From Leminorella grimontii ATCC 33999 = DSM 5078 (GTDB lineage: Bacteria > Pseudomonadota > Gammaproteobacteria > Enterobacterales > Enterobacteriaceae), in contig NZ_AUUA01000003.1 of NCBI RefSeq assembly GCF_000439085.1, positions 1-64,000 on the forward strand: DNA of 64,000 bases, written 5' to 3'. The translations under genes were made by a program, and so were the position numbers. The notes below the pieces were generated by a model, which saw only the letters and a list, made by a program, of their open reading frames with translations, was not told the origin of the DNA and did no database searches. This document shows, piece by piece, positions 18,265-27,422 of this stretch. Within the stretch, counting starts at the first letter, position 1. Each line of letters starts with the position of its first letter.

Positions 18265-19389
18265 ATGTCCACCATTCTTACTTACCTGACTCAGCACCAA
18301 CACGACATCTTGGCCGATCTGGAACGTTTGGCCGGCGCTGAGTCGCCTTCTCACGACAAGCGGGCCGTGGACGCCTGCGGTGAGCGCGTTCAGGCGCTGT
18401 TCGCTGACTATCTCGGCGTAAAAGCGGAAGTCTTCCCGCAAACGGAATACGGCAATCACCTGACGTTTGAAATCGGTAGCGGCGCGAAAAAGACGCTTAT
18501 CATCGGCCATTTTGACACAGTATGGGACATCGGCCGCCTGACGCTCAGGAAAGAAGACGGTAAACTTTACGGCCCCGGCGTTCTAGACATGAAGGGCGGG
18601 CTGGTTCAGGCCATTTGGGCGGTTCGCGCATTAAAAGAGCTTAACCTGCTGACCGGAAGGCAAATTCGCTTCTTCTGCAACGCAGACGAGGAGCTGGGCA
18701 GCCCAAGCTCTCGCCCGCTGATTGAACAGATTGCTCCCAACTATCAAACCGTACTGGTTCCCGAGCCAGCGACGGCCAATACTGGCGCACTGAAAACCGG
18801 CCGTAAAGGTACCGGTCGTTTTTACGTGCACATCAAGGGCCGCGCCGCCCACGCGGGCAACAACCCGGAAGACGGCATCAGCGCCATTCAGGAAATGTCG
18901 CATCAAATCCAGTATCTCCACTCGCTGAATGCGCCTGAAAACGGCACCACTGTTAACGTCGGCGTCGCCTGCGGCGGCAGCAAGATCAACGTCGTCGCCG
19001 AAGAGGCGAACTTAAGCATCGACGTGCGCGTCACCCGTCTGGACGAAGCGGACAGAATTCATAAGGCAATTTACGGCTCAACGCCCGTCATGGACGGCAT
19101 CCAGATTACCGTCAGCGGAGGCATGATCCGCCCGCCGATGGAGCGCAGCGAAGCCACCGGAAAACTGATGGAAAAAGCAAAAGAGGCGGCGGGCGCCCTC
19201 GGCTTTGAAATCGGCGAAGCCTCCGTCGGCGGCGGCAGCGACGGCAACTTTACCGCCGCACTGGGCATCCCTACCCTTGACGGTCTGGGTGCCACGGGCG
19301 CAGGTCCGCACGCGGAATACGAACACATTATCATCGACGATCTGGTTAAGCGTTCAGCGCTGCTGGCTGAACTGATCGTTCGGCTTTAA
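18265..19389 (+). CDS. M20 metallopeptidase, carboxypeptidase G2-like
   Basis: A two-zinc exopeptidase of about 374 residues. Metal and catalytic motifs are intact: IGHFDTVW (His-x-Asp), GVLDMKGG (bridging Asp), CNADEELGS (catalytic and ligand Glu), PEPA, and GAGPHAEYEHI (last His). A dimerisation lid with RAAHAGNNPEDG lies in between. The family removes C-terminal Glu from peptides and folate-like compounds. No signal peptide is seen, so it is probably cytoplasmic. The ATG at 18265 has AAGGT upstream; an in-frame ATG at 18250 is less likely. A strong terminator follows. Partner of the divergent amidohydrolase. Confidence 0.88.
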   Translation: MSTILTYLTQHQHDILADLERLAGAESPSHDKRAVDACGERVQALFADYLGVKAEVFPQTEYGNHLTFEIGSGAKKTLIIGHFDTVWDIGRLTLRKEDGKLYGPGVLDMKGGLVQAIWAVRALKELNLLTGRQIRFFCNADEELGSPSSRPLIEQIAPNYQTVLVPEPATANTGALKTGRKGTGRFYVHIKGRAAHAGNNPEDGISAIQEMSHQIQYLHSLNAPENGTTVNVGVACGGSKINVVAEEANLSIDVRVTRLDEADRIHKAIYGSTPVMDGIQITVSGGMIRPPMERSEATGKLMEKAKEAAGALGFEIGEASVGGGSDGNFTAALGIPTLDGLGATGAGPHAEYEHIIIDDLVKRSALLAELIVRL

Positions 19390-19394
19390 GACAA

Positions 19395-19420
19395 AAACGC
19401 GCCCCTTTTGGGGCGCGTTT
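19395..19420. terminator. Bidirectional terminator, M20 gene and murP
   Basis: AAACGCGCCCC, loop TTTT, and GGGGCGCGTTT: a perfect 11-bp stem flanked by A-rich and T-rich tails. It lies between the convergent ends of the M20 gene and murP and can serve both. Confidence 0.85.
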
Positions 19421-19441
19421 GTCTTTCACGAAATGCCGTCA

Positions 19442-20900
19442 TTACGCTAAATCAACGTCCTTAGTACCGAAGAACCACGTAATGATAAAACCGGCAAAAT
19501 AGGACACCAGCAGCCCGCAGCCGTACACCGCCATACCGGCAAAGATACCGTGGTTTGACGTCATCAGTGGCAGAGCAACAATGCCCGACGGGCCGAATGC
19601 GCTGTTAAGCCCCCATCGGCAACCCTAAATAGGCAACGGTTCCGATGAAAAAGCCCCCTATCGCGCCGCCGATACAGGCGGTAATAAACGGCTTGATTCT
19701 CGGCAGCGTAACGCCGTAAATCAGCGGTTCCCCTACGCCCAAAATGCCGGGGATAATCGCCCCGCGGATCTGCGTACGCAGCACCGAGTCCTTGTGCGCT
19801 TTGAAATAGAGCGCAAGCGAAGCGCCAACCTGCCCCGCGCCGGCCATAGACAGAATGGGAAACAGCGAGTTGAACCCCTGCGCATCCATCAGTGCAAAAT
19901 AAACCGGGATAAACCCTTGGTGGATGCCGAACATCACCGCAATTAAAAACAGCCCAGCCAACACCGCGCAGCCGATCGGGTTGCTGTTCAAATGCAAAAA
20001 CAGCCAGGACATGCCGTTAAACAACAGGCCGCTAAACGGCATGATAGCGACGAAAGTTATCGTTCCCATAATCAGCAGCGTAATGCCCGACGTCAGGATC
20101 ATGTCCAAATTGCCGGGGATGATTTTTCTCACCTGCCGTTCGACGTAAGCACCGATAATAGTCGCAATCAGCACGCCGATGATGTTGCCCTTGGCGACAA
20201 TCGTCAGCCCGAAGAAGGTTTCCATACCGGAATAAATGCCCGTCGCGGCCTTGGGATCGTAGCCTAAGATAAACAGCGCGGCGATAATCGCGCCGTTCAC
20301 GCCGGTGCCGCCGAACGCCTGCTGGGCGTTGTAGCCAATCATGATGCTTAAAAAGGCAAACAGCCCTTTGCTGAACACCTTCATAAACGTAATGGCATAC
20401 AGCAGATTGCCGGTCACCGCGCCACCGCTTTGAACCACCGACTGCTCAATCAGCGTCGCAACGCCAAGCAGCAGGCCGGCGGCGATAAAGCCGGGAATCA
20501 GCGGGGTAAAAATCGTGGCAAACTTGCTCAGGAAATTGTGGATTGCGCTGCTTTGCTTGGACTTCACCTCACGCTTTTTGGACGCCGCTATCTCTTTAAG
20601 CGACGCGTCGGATGCCTTCTCTGCGCTTTTGCCTGAAGTCGGCGCCTGCACTAAATACTCGGCCATCATGTCCGCCGCCGCCTGAGCCTTACCGGGGCCA
20701 AGCACTATCTGAAGCTGTTCGTCGGTTTCAATCACGCCCATCACGCCGGGGATCGCCTTAACCTTCGCCGTATCCACCAAGTCATTTTCTTTGAGCGTCA
20801 GCCTCAGGCGCGTCATGCAGTTGCCGCTCTTTACTACGTTATTCGGCCCGCCGATAGCTTCGGCAATCTTCGCTATCATTTCTTGGGTTATTTTCGCCAT
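19442..20900 (-). pseudogene. murP: murP, MurNAc PTS EIIBC, frameshifted near the 3' end
   Basis: EIIBC of the phosphotransferase system that takes up N-acetylmuramic acid and phosphorylates it. The EIIB domain has the phospho-Cys in [12 protein letters not shown] (about residue 28), and the EIIC domain has [13 protein letters not shown]. The reading frame stops at 19605 after GLPMGA (431 residues). One G fewer in the G run (C run on the plus strand, 19610-19614) restores a frame that continues [18 protein letters not shown] to a TAA at 19442, about 485 residues in all and similar to E. coli MurP (474). So a one-base insertion has cut off about 55 residues, including the last membrane segments. 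Mutation, phase variation or a sequencing error are all possible. It follows murQ by 16 bases. Confidence 0.85.
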
Positions 20901-20916
20901 CGCTGCGGTCTCCTGG

Positions 20917-21822
20917 CTATTTGCGCTCGGCGCTAATCGCTGAGCGTATAAATCCGCGATTCTCTTCCAGCGCCGCCTTTGCCCTCTCTGCGGACATGCC
21001 GGTCAGAACCATCACTATCGCCGTTTTGCAGTGGCCGTTACACTGGGCCAGCGCCGCCTCGGCGTCTTCCCGGCTACAGTCCGTCGCCTGCATAACGATA
21101 TTTTTTTGCCGCTCAATCAGCTTGGCGTTGGTCGCCTCAACGTCCACCATCAGGTTGCCGTACACCTTGCCGGTCTTAATCATTGCGCCGGTGGTAAGCA
21201 TGTTAAGCACCAGCTTTTGGGCCGTGCCTGCCTTCATGCGCGAGGAACCGGTCACCACTTCGCCGCCGACGACTGGCGTAATGGCGATATCGGCAGCCTT
21301 GGCGATCGGGCTTTGTGGATTGCAGCAAAGGCTTATGACCGTCGCTCCTAAAGATTTAGCATACTCCATTGCGGCCAACACGTAGGGCGTACGGCCGCTG
21401 GCGGCAATGCCCACCAGCACGTCGCGGGCGCTGAAATTAAGGGCCTTCAGATCGTCTACGCCCATTTCCAGGCTATCTTCCGCATTTTCTACCGCCTTTA
21501 GAATGGCCTTATGCCCGCCGGCGATAAGCCCAATCACCTGCTCAGGCCGAGTACCGTAGGTTGGCGGGCACTCGCTGGCGTCCAGAATGCCCAATCGCCC
21601 GGACGTCCCCGCGCCGCAGTACACCAGCCGCCCGCCGCTGCCGAACGCTCCGGCAATCACATCCACCGCACGGGCAATGTGGGGCAGCTCTTTTTCCACG
21701 GCGAACGCCACTTTCTTGTCTTCATCGTTAATGACGCGCAGCATCTCCAGGGTTGAGAGCTCGTCAATGCGTTCGCTGGCCGGATTGCGGCTCTCGGTCA
21801 CCATTTGGCTTAAATCGATCAT
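20917..21822 (-). CDS. murQ: MurQ, MurNAc-6-phosphate etherase
   Basis: Cleaves the D-lactyl ether of MurNAc-6-P to give GlcNAc-6-P and D-lactate in cell-wall recycling. A SIS-domain protein of 301 residues (E. coli 298) with the family stretches [21 protein letters not shown] and [17 protein letters not shown]. Second gene of murR-murQ-murP. The downstream permease murP is frameshifted, so MurQ may now serve only internal recycling through AnmK. A CRP-like site lies about 110 bases upstream. Confidence 0.96.
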   Translation of the reverse strand: MIDLSQMVTESRNPASERIDELSTLEMLRVINDEDKKVAFAVEKELPHIARAVDVIAGAFGSGGRLVYCGAGTSGRLGILDASECPPTYGTRPEQVIGLIAGGHKAILKAVENAEDSLEMGVDDLKALNFSARDVLVGIAASGRTPYVLAAMEYAKSLGATVISLCCNPQSPIAKAADIAITPVVGGEVVTGSSRMKAGTAQKLVLNMLTTGAMIKTGKVYGNLMVDVEATNAKLIERQKNIVMQATDCSREDAEAALAQCNGHCKTAIVMVLTGMSAERAKAALEENRGFIRSAISAERK

Positions 21823-21929
21823 GCGGCTTGTCTCCTGCGGATTCGCTTACCTGAATGAATTTTTTATTCAATTAAAGATAGCTAATTATAATAAAATATT
21901 CCAAACGGAAAATCGGCAGCGTCAATTTT

Positions 21930-21945
21930 TATGACGCTATTCACA
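21930..21945. promoter_or_regulatory. Candidate CRP site upstream of murQ
   Basis: TATGACGCTATTCACA matches the cAMP-CRP consensus (TGTGA, 6 bases, TCACA) with one change in ten. A TATAAT on the minus strand at 21885-21890 would put the start near 21878, so the site would be centred about 60 bases upstream, the class I position. E. coli murQP is CRP-activated. A TGAAT-N5-ATTCA dyad at 21856-21870 is a possible MurR operator. All positions were read by eye. Confidence 0.55.
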
Positions 21946-21995
21946 TCGCCAGAAGTTAATGAGGGAAGGAAGAGGAAAAAAGGTAAGGAAAAGCG

Positions 21996-22853
21996 TCAGA
22001 GCAGTATTTTTTTCACCAGCTCGCCGCTTTGTCTGATCAGGTCGTTGGCTCGCTCTCTGTCATGCTGGACCAGCCCCATAAACAACAGGTCGGTAACGGC
22101 GTTTTGCGCCGTGCGGGAGGAAATGGAAGAACTGCGCCACTGTACTTCGTCCGCGACGGAATAGAGCACGTAGTCCGCCAGCGGCGCCAGTGCGTTATTC
22201 TTTAGCGACGTAACGGCAACAACCGTAGCCCCGCGGGATTTAGCCACTTCGGCAGCCAGCACGACCTCGCGGCGCACGCCGGAGTAAGAGATCGCTATTT
22301 GAACGTCGCCCGGCTCCAGCGTTTGAGCGATGGTGAGCTGCACGTGGCTATCGAATTCAGAAAAAGCGGGAATGCCAATTTTTAAAAGCTTATAGGCCAG
22401 GTCTTTGGCAATCAGCGCCGAACCACCGATGCCCGAAATGTGCACCTTGTGCGCCGCTGCAATTCTCTCTACCACCTGATTGAAGATTTTCGCATCCAGC
22501 GCGTTCATGGTTTCCCTAAGCGCGCTCTGCTTTTCCAACAGCAGCTTGTTGGCTATCTCTAACAGCGAGTCGTCACCGGTAATCTCGTTGTGCAGGTGGA
22601 GCGTCGATTTCTCCGCCTGCTGGTTGCGCCCAAGCTCTTCGCTAATCGCCAGCTTAAAGGCGGTATATCCCTTAAAGCCAAGCTTTTGCGCAAATTTAAC
22701 GATGCCGGACTGGCTGACGCTTAAGGCGGCGGCCAGCTCCTGAGAGGAAAGCGTAACGAGGCGCTTTGGCGATTCAAGGACAAAGGCCGCAATCTTTTTC
22801 TCCGACGGAGAAAACTGCGCCATCCCCTGAGATAGCCTCATCAAACACGTCAT
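21996..22853 (-). CDS. murR: MurR, RpiR-family repressor of murQP
   Basis: A 285-residue RpiR-type regulator: N-terminal helix-turn-helix (about 1-77; LAAALSVSQSGIVKFAQKLGF) and C-terminal SIS domain (ISGIGGSALIAKDLAYKLLKIG) that senses MurNAc-6-P. Similar to E. coli MurR along its whole length (also 285 residues). In E. coli it is divergent from murQ; here it is co-directional, 173 bases ahead of murQ, and starts only 30 bases after ffh, so transcripts from ffh could run into it. Confidence 0.93.
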   Translation of the reverse strand: MTCLMRLSQGMAQFSPSEKKIAAFVLESPKRLVTLSSQELAAALSVSQSGIVKFAQKLGFKGYTAFKLAISEELGRNQQAEKSTLHLHNEITGDDSLLEIANKLLLEKQSALRETMNALDAKIFNQVVERIAAAHKVHISGIGGSALIAKDLAYKLLKIGIPAFSEFDSHVQLTIAQTLEPGDVQIAISYSGVRREVVLAAEVAKSRGATVVAVTSLKNNALAPLADYVLYSVADEVQWRSSSISSRTAQNAVTDLLFMGLVQHDRERANDLIRQSGELVKKILL

Positions 22854-22883
22854 AGCATTCCTCTCTCGGTGCTTTAGAGCCGC

Positions 22884-24242
22884 TTAACGCATCATGCCCG
22901 GCGGCAGCATGCCCTTCATGCCGCGCATCATTTTGGCCATCCCGCCCTTTTTCATCTTTTTCATCATGCGCTGCATGTCGTCGAACTGTTTAAGCAGACG
23001 GTTAACGTCCTGCACCTGTACGCCGGAACCGGCGGCGATGCGACGCTTGCGGGAGCCTTTGATGATCTCCGGCGCTTCACGCTCTTTAAAGGTCATCGAA
23101 TTAATGATGGCCTCCATGCGAACCAGCACCTTGTCGTCCATCTGCGACTTCACGTTATCCGGGATTTGCCCCATGCCCGGCAGCTTGCTCATCATGCTGG
23201 CCATGCCGCCCATGTTGCGCATCTGCTTAAGCTGCTCCAGAAAGTCCGTCAGGTCAAAGCCGTCGCCTTTCTTAAGCTTACTCGCCAGCTTCTCCGCCTT
23301 CACGCGGTCGACTTTACTTTCCAGCTCCTCAATAAGAGAAAGCATGTCGCCCATGCCGAGGATGCGGGACGCAACGCGGTCGGGGTGGAACGGCTCCAGC
23401 GCTTCGGTCTTCTCGCCTACGCCCAAGAACTTGATGGGCTTGCCGGTAATGTGGCGAATAGAGAGCGCCGCGCCGCCGCGGGCATCGCCGTCAACTTTGG
23501 TCAGCACCACGCCGGTCAAAGGCAGCGCTTCGTTGAAGGCCTTCGCCGTGTTGGCCGCGTCCTGGCCGGTCATTGCGTCGACCACGAACAGCGTTTCGAT
23601 CGGATTGAGCGACGCGTGCACCTGCTTGATTTCGTCCATCATGGCTTCATCAACGTGCAGTCGACCGGCGGTATCGACGATCAGAACGTCATAAAACTTA
23701 AGCTTGGCGTGGGACAACGCGCGGTTAACGATATCGACCGGCTTTTCCTTGGCGTCTGATGGAAAAAAGTCGGTGTCGATCGCCTGAGCCAACGTTTCCA
23801 ACTGACGGATAGCAGCAGGACGATATACGTCGGCGGACACCACCAGCACTTTCTTTTTCTGCTTTTCTTTTAAAAACTTCGCCAGCTTGGCTACGCTGGT
23901 AGTCTTACCGGCGCCCTGCAGGCCAGCCATCAGGATAACGGCGGGAGGCTGAGCGGCAAGGTTCAGGGCGTTGTTTTCTTCACCCATGGCTGAGACCAGC
24001 TCATTGCGAACGATCTTGACGAACTCCTGCCCTGGCGTCAGGCTCTTATTAACTTCCTGGCCTACCGCGCTCTCTTTAACCCTATTAATAAAGTCGCGCA
24101 CGACCGGCAGGGCAACGTCGGCCTCCAGCAGCGCCATGCGCACTTCGCGCAGCGTGTCTTTAATATTGTCTTCAGTCAGCCGCCCGCGTCCGCTGATATT
24201 GCGAAGCGTGCGCGATAATCTGTCAGTTAAATTTTCAAACAT
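22884..24242 (-). CDS. ffh: Ffh, signal recognition particle protein
   Basis: SRP54 homologue that binds 4.5S RNA and signal sequences and delivers ribosomes to FtsY. NG GTPase domain: GLQGAGKTTSVAK, DTAGRLHVD, TKVDGDARGG; the methionine-rich M domain (about 300-452) ends MKGMLPPGMMR. Length 452 residues (E. coli 453). Divergent from ypjD. In E. coli rpsP follows ffh; here murRQP and the amidohydrolase/M20 pair lie between. Confidence 0.98.
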   Translation of the reverse strand: MFENLTDRLSRTLRNISGRGRLTEDNIKDTLREVRMALLEADVALPVVRDFINRVKESAVGQEVNKSLTPGQEFVKIVRNELVSAMGEENNALNLAAQPPAVILMAGLQGAGKTTSVAKLAKFLKEKQKKKVLVVSADVYRPAAIRQLETLAQAIDTDFFPSDAKEKPVDIVNRALSHAKLKFYDVLIVDTAGRLHVDEAMMDEIKQVHASLNPIETLFVVDAMTGQDAANTAKAFNEALPLTGVVLTKVDGDARGGAALSIRHITGKPIKFLGVGEKTEALEPFHPDRVASRILGMGDMLSLIEELESKVDRVKAEKLASKLKKGDGFDLTDFLEQLKQMRNMGGMASMMSKLPGMGQIPDNVKSQMDDKVLVRMEAIINSMTFKEREAPEIIKGSRKRRIAAGSGVQVQDVNRLLKQFDDMQRMMKKMKKGGMAKMMRGMKGMLPPGMMR

Positions 24243-24400
24243 CGTTTCTGCCCAACGTAATGATAATCCGCGATCGCGGGGAAAATTTCGGCCAGTATAC
24301 CATGAAGAAGCCGAAGAACAGTTATTGGTTGGAGGGTAACGCCACTAACGCTATACTGTTTTCACATTTCTCAGTCACATAAAACCAAACTTTAACGACT

Positions 24401-25192
24401 ATGCCTGTTTTCGCCATATTATCACTGATTGCCTATCTGGCCAGCCTTGGGTTGATCGTCCCCGGCTTGCTGAAAAATAAAGGGCTCCACCGCCGCTGGG
24501 CGCTGGCATCGGCGGTATTTGCGCTTATCTTTCACGGCATAGCGCTTCAGCAGCGCATCTTTGACGTTGACTACGGCCAAAACGTCAGCCTGCTGAACAT
24601 GGCCTCCGGCGCCAGCCTGCTTATCAGCGCCATCATGACCTTCGTTGCTTCTAAAGATCGCGGCTGGGTGCTGCTTCCCATCGTGTACTGTTTTTCCATC
24701 ATCAACCTTGCGTTGGCCAGCTTTACGCCTTGGGAATTCATTTTGCATCTGGAGGGCAGCCCGACGCTGTTAATCCACATCGTTCTGGCGCTGTTCTCAT
24801 ACGCAACGCTCATCATCGCGGCGCTTTACGCCGCCCAGCTGGCCTGGATTGACTACCAGCTTAAGCACAAAAAGCTGACGTTTACTCCCGGCATGCCTCC
24901 GCTGCTCTCCATTGAGCGCAAGATGTTTCACATCACGCAGGTCGGCGTCATCCTGCTGACCCTGACTCTGCTTACTGGCGTTGTCTTTTTAGAAAACCTG
25001 CTCGGCAGGGATAACGTGCATAAAACCGTGCTCTCAACGGCGGCCTGGGTCGTCTATCTCGTGCTGCTTTGGGGACATTTTCGCAAAGGCTGGCGCGGGC
25101 GCAAGGTGGTCTGGTTCAGCATGGCCGGCGCGCTGCTGCTGACGCTGGGCTATTTCGGCAGCCGCTTTATTCAAGTGATGTTAGGTCACTAA
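24401..25192 (+). CDS. ypjD: YpjD, CcsA-like inner membrane protein
   Basis: A 263-residue protein with about eight membrane segments, of the ResC/CcsA cytochrome c assembly-like group, same length as E. coli YpjD. A role with the CorB/CorC magnesium system has been suggested from its neighbourhood; no reaction is known. The TAA stop (25190-25192) touches the terminal repeat of the palindromic element that separates it from corB. Confidence 0.92.
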   Translation: MPVFAILSLIAYLASLGLIVPGLLKNKGLHRRWALASAVFALIFHGIALQQRIFDVDYGQNVSLLNMASGASLLISAIMTFVASKDRGWVLLPIVYCFSIINLALASFTPWEFILHLEGSPTLLIHIVLALFSYATLIIAALYAAQLAWIDYQLKHKKLTFTPGMPPLLSIERKMFHITQVGVILLTLTLLTGVVFLENLLGRDNVHKTVLSTAAWVVYLVLLWGHFRKGWRGRKVVWFSMAGALLLTLGYFGSRFIQVMLGH

Positions 25193-25338
25193 GAGCCTAT
25201 CTCAGTAGACGTTATTGGCGCAGACGGTTTGAACACGGACAGCGCGGAAGAACCGGAGCGTACACCTGGTACGTGAGGATGCTGAGCACTACCCAGGTTC
25301 AAAATGGCAAGCAAAATAGCCCTAATGGGATAGGCTCT
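25192..25338. repeat. 147-bp palindromic MITE-like element
   Basis: Perfect 10-bp terminal inverted repeats (AGAGCCTATC / GATAGGCTCT) bound the element. Inside are nested inverted pairs: TTTGAAC (about 25229) with GTTCAAA (about 25300), and CGTAC/GTACG around a 5-base loop near 25259-25273. The whole element can therefore fold, with mismatches and G-U pairs, into one long hairpin. Size and form suit a miniature inverted-repeat element or a REP/ERIC-like repeat. I recall similar sequences from intergenic regions of other Enterobacterales but cannot confirm that here. It has no coding content. No second copy is seen in this window. Confidence 0.75.
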
Positions 25339-25418
25339 AAGCCAAAGGCGCTTTATACTTTTAATAGCCCTATCGCTTATACCTTAAACGAGTATACAAC
25401 CATTGAGGACACAGTTCG

Positions 25419-26705
25419 GTGGACACCGTATCGACCGGTACGCTTATTATCATTTTGATTGTTTTGGTGCTGATTTCAGCCTATTTCTCCGCGTCGGAAA
25501 CCGGCATGATGACGCTCAATCGTTATCGGCTGCGCCATCTTGCCAGCAAAGGGAACGAACGCGCCCGGCGGGTGGAAAAGCTTCTGCAGCGCCCCGACCG
25601 TTTAATCAGCCTGGTGCTTATCGGCAATAACCTGGTCAACATACTCGCCTCGGCGCTGGCGACGGTCGTCGGCATCCGACTTTATGGCGACGTCGGCGTC
25701 GCTATCGCCACCGGGCTGTTAACGTTTGTTATTTTAGTATTCGCCGAAGTATTGCCCAAAACCGTCGCCGCTTTATATCCTGAGCGCGTCGCCTTCCCCA
25801 GCAGCCTGCTGCTTAAGCCGCTGCAAACCTGCATGGCGCCGCTGGTTTGGCTGCTCAACGGCATCACGCGTTTTATCATGCGGCTGTTCGGCCTGCGCTC
25901 GGACGTCAAAAGCTCCGACGCGGTGAGTAAAGACGAGCTGCGCACCATCGTCAACGCTTCGAATCCTCTCATATCCCATCGCTATCAGAGCATGCTGCTA
26001 TCGGTGCTGGATCTGGAAGCGGTCAACGTCGACGACATTATGGTTCCTCGTCAGGAAATCGTCGGCATTAATATTAATGATGATTGGAAAGACATCCTCA
26101 AGCAGCTCACCCACTCCCCTCACGGGCGCATCGTGCTCTATCGCGACACGCTGGACGACGCTATCGGCATGCTCCGCGTGCGGGAAGCCTATCGCCTGAT
26201 GATGGAAAAGAGCGAATTCAACAAAGAGACGCTGCTGCGCGCCGCCGATAAAATTTACTTTATTCCGGAAGGAACGCCGCTCAACGTGCAGCTGGTCAAG
26301 TTTCAGCGCAACCGGGAGAAAGTTGGCGTTATCGTGGATGAATACGGGGATATTCAGGGGTTAGTCAGTGTTGAGGATATTCTTGAGGAAATTGTCGGCG
26401 ATTTCACCACCTCCATGTCGCCAACGCTCGAAGATGAAGTGGTACGCCAGCCCGACGGTTCCGTTTATGTTAACGGCAGCACCAGCATCAGGGACTTGAA
26501 CAAGGCCTTAGGCTGGCGCTTGCCCACCTCCACGGCGAAAACCGTCAACGGCCTGCTGCTGGAATATCTGGAAGACATTCCTAAGCCGGGGACACACATT
26601 GAGTTTAAAAACTACAGCGTGGACATCGTAGAGGTCAGTAATAACATGATTAAGCGGGTGCTTATTCGCCCCAAAAGCGGTACTGCGCCTAAAGAGAAGC
26701 GGTAG
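25419..26705 (+). CDS. corB: CorB (YfjD), CNNM/CorC-family protein
   Basis: A 428-residue membrane protein with an N-terminal CNNM/DUF21 domain (three to four TM segments, residues 1-190; SAYFSASETGMMTLNRYRLRHL), two CBS domains (about 200-330) and a C-terminal CorC/HlyC domain. Linked to Mg2+/Co2+ homeostasis in Salmonella. The start is GTG with GAGGA 9 to 10 bases upstream. Normally next to ypjD; here the palindromic element lies between them. A terminator follows. Confidence 0.95.
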   Translation: MDTVSTGTLIIILIVLVLISAYFSASETGMMTLNRYRLRHLASKGNERARRVEKLLQRPDRLISLVLIGNNLVNILASALATVVGIRLYGDVGVAIATGLLTFVILVFAEVLPKTVAALYPERVAFPSSLLLKPLQTCMAPLVWLLNGITRFIMRLFGLRSDVKSSDAVSKDELRTIVNASNPLISHRYQSMLLSVLDLEAVNVDDIMVPRQEIVGININDDWKDILKQLTHSPHGRIVLYRDTLDDAIGMLRVREAYRLMMEKSEFNKETLLRAADKIYFIPEGTPLNVQLVKFQRNREKVGVIVDEYGDIQGLVSVEDILEEIVGDFTTSMSPTLEDEVVRQPDGSVYVNGSTSIRDLNKALGWRLPTSTAKTVNGLLLEYLEDIPKPGTHIEFKNYSVDIVEVSNNMIKRVLIRPKSGTAPKEKR

Positions 26706-26721
26706 CGCCCGACTTCGCTTA

Positions 26722-26750
26722 AAAAAATCCCGCATGACGCGGGATTTTTT
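26722..26750. terminator. Bidirectional terminator, corB and luxS
   Basis: AAAAAATCCCGC and GCGGGATTTTTT form a perfect 12-bp stem with a 5-base loop, giving a U-run in both directions between convergent corB and luxS. Confidence 0.92.
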
Positions 26751-26763
26751 CTACATAACCAAC

Positions 26764-27273
26764 CTACAGGCTGGCCAACTTTTCCGGCGGTAGCGCCAGA
26801 TCGTCGTTTTTATTTACTCCAACCCCGGCGTCAACGACGCGCTTGGCGATATCGTGAGCTTCATCTAGTGAATGCATCGCGTAGGTGCCGCACTGATATT
26901 CGTTCAGTTCCGGGATTTTTGTCTGGTCCTGTACGCCCAGCACGTCGGCCATCGCCGCCTCCCAGGCTTTTGCTACCCGCTGTTCGTCCGGCGTGCCGAT
27001 AAGGCTCATATAAAAACCGGTGCGGCAACCCATAGGGGAAATATCGATAATCTCCACGCCGTCGCCGTTTAGGCGATCGCGCATAAATCCGGCAAACAGG
27101 TGCTCCAGCGTGTGGATGCCGCGCTCGGGCAGAATTTCTTTGTTGGGATGACAGAAACGCAAATCAAATACCGTAATGGTATCGCCGTGAGGCGTTTTCA
27201 TGGTTTTAGCCACCCGAACAGCAGGAGCGGACATGCGGGTATGATCTACTGTGAAGCTATCTAACAACGGCAT
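26764..27273 (-). CDS. luxS: LuxS, S-ribosylhomocysteine lyase
   Basis: Converts S-ribosylhomocysteine to homocysteine and DPD, the precursor of the signal AI-2. The HTLEH metal motif, the conserved Cys in FCHPN, and the metal Cys in [11 protein letters not shown] are present. The ATG giving [11 protein letters not shown] is chosen because AAGGTGA lies 6 or so bases upstream and it matches E. coli; it gives 169 residues. An upstream GTG would add three. Confidence 0.97.
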   Translation of the reverse strand: MPLLDSFTVDHTRMSAPAVRVAKTMKTPHGDTITVFDLRFCHPNKEILPERGIHTLEHLFAGFMRDRLNGDGVEIIDISPMGCRTGFYMSLIGTPDEQRVAKAWEAAMADVLGVQDQTKIPELNEYQCGTYAMHSLDEAHDIAKRVVDAGVGVNKNDDLALPPEKLASL

Positions 27274-27392
27274 TTTCGTCACCTTCTAAAAAAAAACGAT
27301 ATTTTTTCACCAAGCCAAGAACCTTTCGGGAAAGCGCGAGTCATATAGTTACAAGAACACTCGTTATCATCCCTCAATTAGAGATGTTTTAT

Positions 27393-27414
27393 AAGGCCAC
27401 TAGATTGTGGCCTT
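27393..27414 (-). terminator. Hairpin after the unknown gene
   Basis: AAGGCCAC, a 6-base loop and GTGGCCTT form an 8-bp stem 9 bases past the stop of the 27423-28082 gene. On the minus strand only ATAAAAC follows; on the plus strand CCTTTTAT follows. Confidence 0.5.
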
Positions 27415-27422
27415 CCTTTTAT

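Noticed and set aside
25069-25458. 129-codon plus-strand frame between ypjD and corB
   Set aside because: It is a shifted reading of the ypjD end running through the palindromic repeat and into the corB start; it has no coding character of its own.
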